Shown here in pieces: positions 63,281 through 64,000 of a stretch of DNA of 64,000 nucleotides (positions are counted from its first letter, which is position 1; every line of letters starts with the position of its first letter). The notes beneath the pieces were generated by a model. That model saw nothing but the letters and a program-made list of their open reading frames with translations, searched no databases and was not told the DNA's origin. Source of the stretch: Lachnospiraceae bacterium. GTDB lineage: Bacteria > Bacillota > Clostridia > Lachnospirales > Lachnospiraceae. The stretch is taken from contig JAFVXW010000001.1 of assembly GCA_017500935.1 (NCBI GenBank), forward strand, positions 1-64,000. The letters are read 5' to 3'. The position numbers and the translations under genes are program-made.

Positions 63281-64000
63281 TTACACCATCTTCGTGGTCC
63301 ACTTGGTGCAGTCCCAGACCGCCGTAGCCAGACCGTCGTAGAATTCAGGTTCATGGCATACCATCAGAATACTTCCCTTATAAGCCTTGAGCGCACGCTT
63401 TAATTCTTCCTTGGCGTCCACATCCAGATGGTTTGTCGGTTCGTCCAGTACCAGAATGTTGGAAGCCTTGTTGATCAGTTTGCACAGGCGGACCTTTGCC
63501 TGCTCACCGCCGGAGAGGACTTTTACCTTGCTTTCAATGTGCTTGGTGGTCAGACCGCATTTTGCCAGTGCGGAGCGTACTTCGTACTGGGTGTAGGCGG
63601 GAAATGCCTGCCAGATCTCTTCCATACAGGTAGTAGCGATATCCTGGCTCATTTCCTGCTCGAAATAGCCGATTTCCAGATAATCGCCCTGTTCCACGCT
63701 GCCGGAAAGGGGCTGGATCAGACCAAGAATGCTCTTTAACAGAGTGGTCTTACCGATGCCGTTGGCACCGGTGAGCACGATCTTGCTGCCGCGTTCCATT
63801 TCCAGAGTCAGAGGAGAGGAAAGGGGTTCATCATAGCCGATGATCAGATCCTTTGTCTGGAAAATATAGCGGCTGGGGGTACGCGCTTCTTTAAAGTTAA
63901 ATTCGGGCTTGGGCTTTTCTGCGGCAAGTTCGATCACATCCATCTTATCCAGCTTTTTCTGACGGGACATTGCCATGTTGCGGGTTGCCACACGTGCCTT
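63281..64000 (-). CDS. ABC-F family ATPase, C-terminal part (cut by window edge)
   Basis: About 240 C-terminal residues, with the second nucleotide-binding domain: Walker A TGANGIGKTTLLK, signature LSGGEQAKVRL, Walker B ILVLDEPTNHLD, and the switch His in MVCHEPEFY. The preceding linker (VATRNMAMSRQKKLDKMD) is typical of ABC-F translational ATPases, which act on ribosomes and include antibiotic-resistance proteins. The start lies beyond the window. The short tail (VWDCTKWTTKMV) shows no C-terminal extension. Confidence 0.92.
   Translation of the reverse strand, partial: KARVATRNMAMSRQKKLDKMDVIELAAEKPKPEFNFKEARTPSRYIFQTKDLIIGYDEPLSSPLTLEMERGSKIVLTGANGIGKTTLLKSILGLIQPLSGSVEQGDYLEIGYFEQEMSQDIATTCMEEIWQAFPAYTQYEVRSALAKCGLTTKHIESKVKVLSGGEQAKVRLCKLINKASNILVLDEPTNHLDVDAKEELKRALKAYKGSILMVCHEPEFYDGLATAVWDCTKWTTKMV

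Overview
The window looks like the chromosome of an anaerobic, gut-type Firmicute, most likely a member of the Lachnospiraceae (genus not resolved). The pointers are AGGAGG-type ribosome binding sites, U-tailed hairpin terminators, glycyl-radical enzymes with their activases, oxygen-sensitive 2-oxoacid:ferredoxin oxidoreductase, Fe-S Old Yellow Enzyme-type reductases, several uroporphyrinogen-decarboxylase-like paralogs, and many glycosidases with AraC, LacI and WYL regulators. No phage, plasmid, CRISPR array or intact insertion sequence was seen.

Layout. 0-25 kb is accessory sequence rich in glycan genes and strikingly decayed. It holds a GH51-like gene with a frameshift and an in-frame stop, a membrane AraC sensor broken in three places, and a glycosidase-like gene interrupted by TAG. 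It also holds a chimera of a GH32 start and a PD-(D/E)XK nuclease end, a HicB antitoxin with an internal deletion, and stubs of other genes. An AT-rich island (about 6.5-10.2 kb) carries an HTH-MNT nucleotidyltransferase with a clear operator, a frameshifted SIMPL gene, a cryptic tRNA-like fold and a DUF234-type ATPase; its left end truncates the AraC sensor. A run at 14.3-19.8 kb encodes a GH123-like (DUF4091) protein, an ADP-ribosylglycohydrolase-like protein, a macro-domain/helical fusion and a VWA protein.

20-45 kb carries a DUF4230/membrane pair, glycerol dehydrogenase, M29 aminopeptidase, a WYL regulator, a DMT transporter, two URO-D-like proteins, a rhomboid protease, a spacer of related stem-loops, and two tandem Old Yellow Enzyme/flavoprotein oxidoreductases. 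It continues with a GH110-like beta-helix protein, GH43 plus LacI, a two-gene fused 2-oxoacid:ferredoxin oxidoreductase, a DEDDh exonuclease, D,D-carboxypeptidase and TrmB.

45-57 kb holds the most interesting locus: two back-to-back activase/glycyl-radical-enzyme pairs, both short and with unusual active-site motifs, followed by a GH38 alpha-mannosidase and an unknown polytopic membrane protein. 57-64 kb has two Gfo/Idh/MocA dehydrogenases, a methyltransferase, a nucleoside-hydrolase-like protein, tRNA-Pro(CGG), a DUF436 protein and the 3' part of an ABC-F ATPase.

Taken together the window suggests foraging on host or plant glycans (arabinosyl, fructosyl, alpha-galactosyl, alpha-mannosyl), with radical and flavin chemistry acting on the released products. 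Substrates of the GREs, URO-D-like proteins and flavoproteins cannot be read from sequence.
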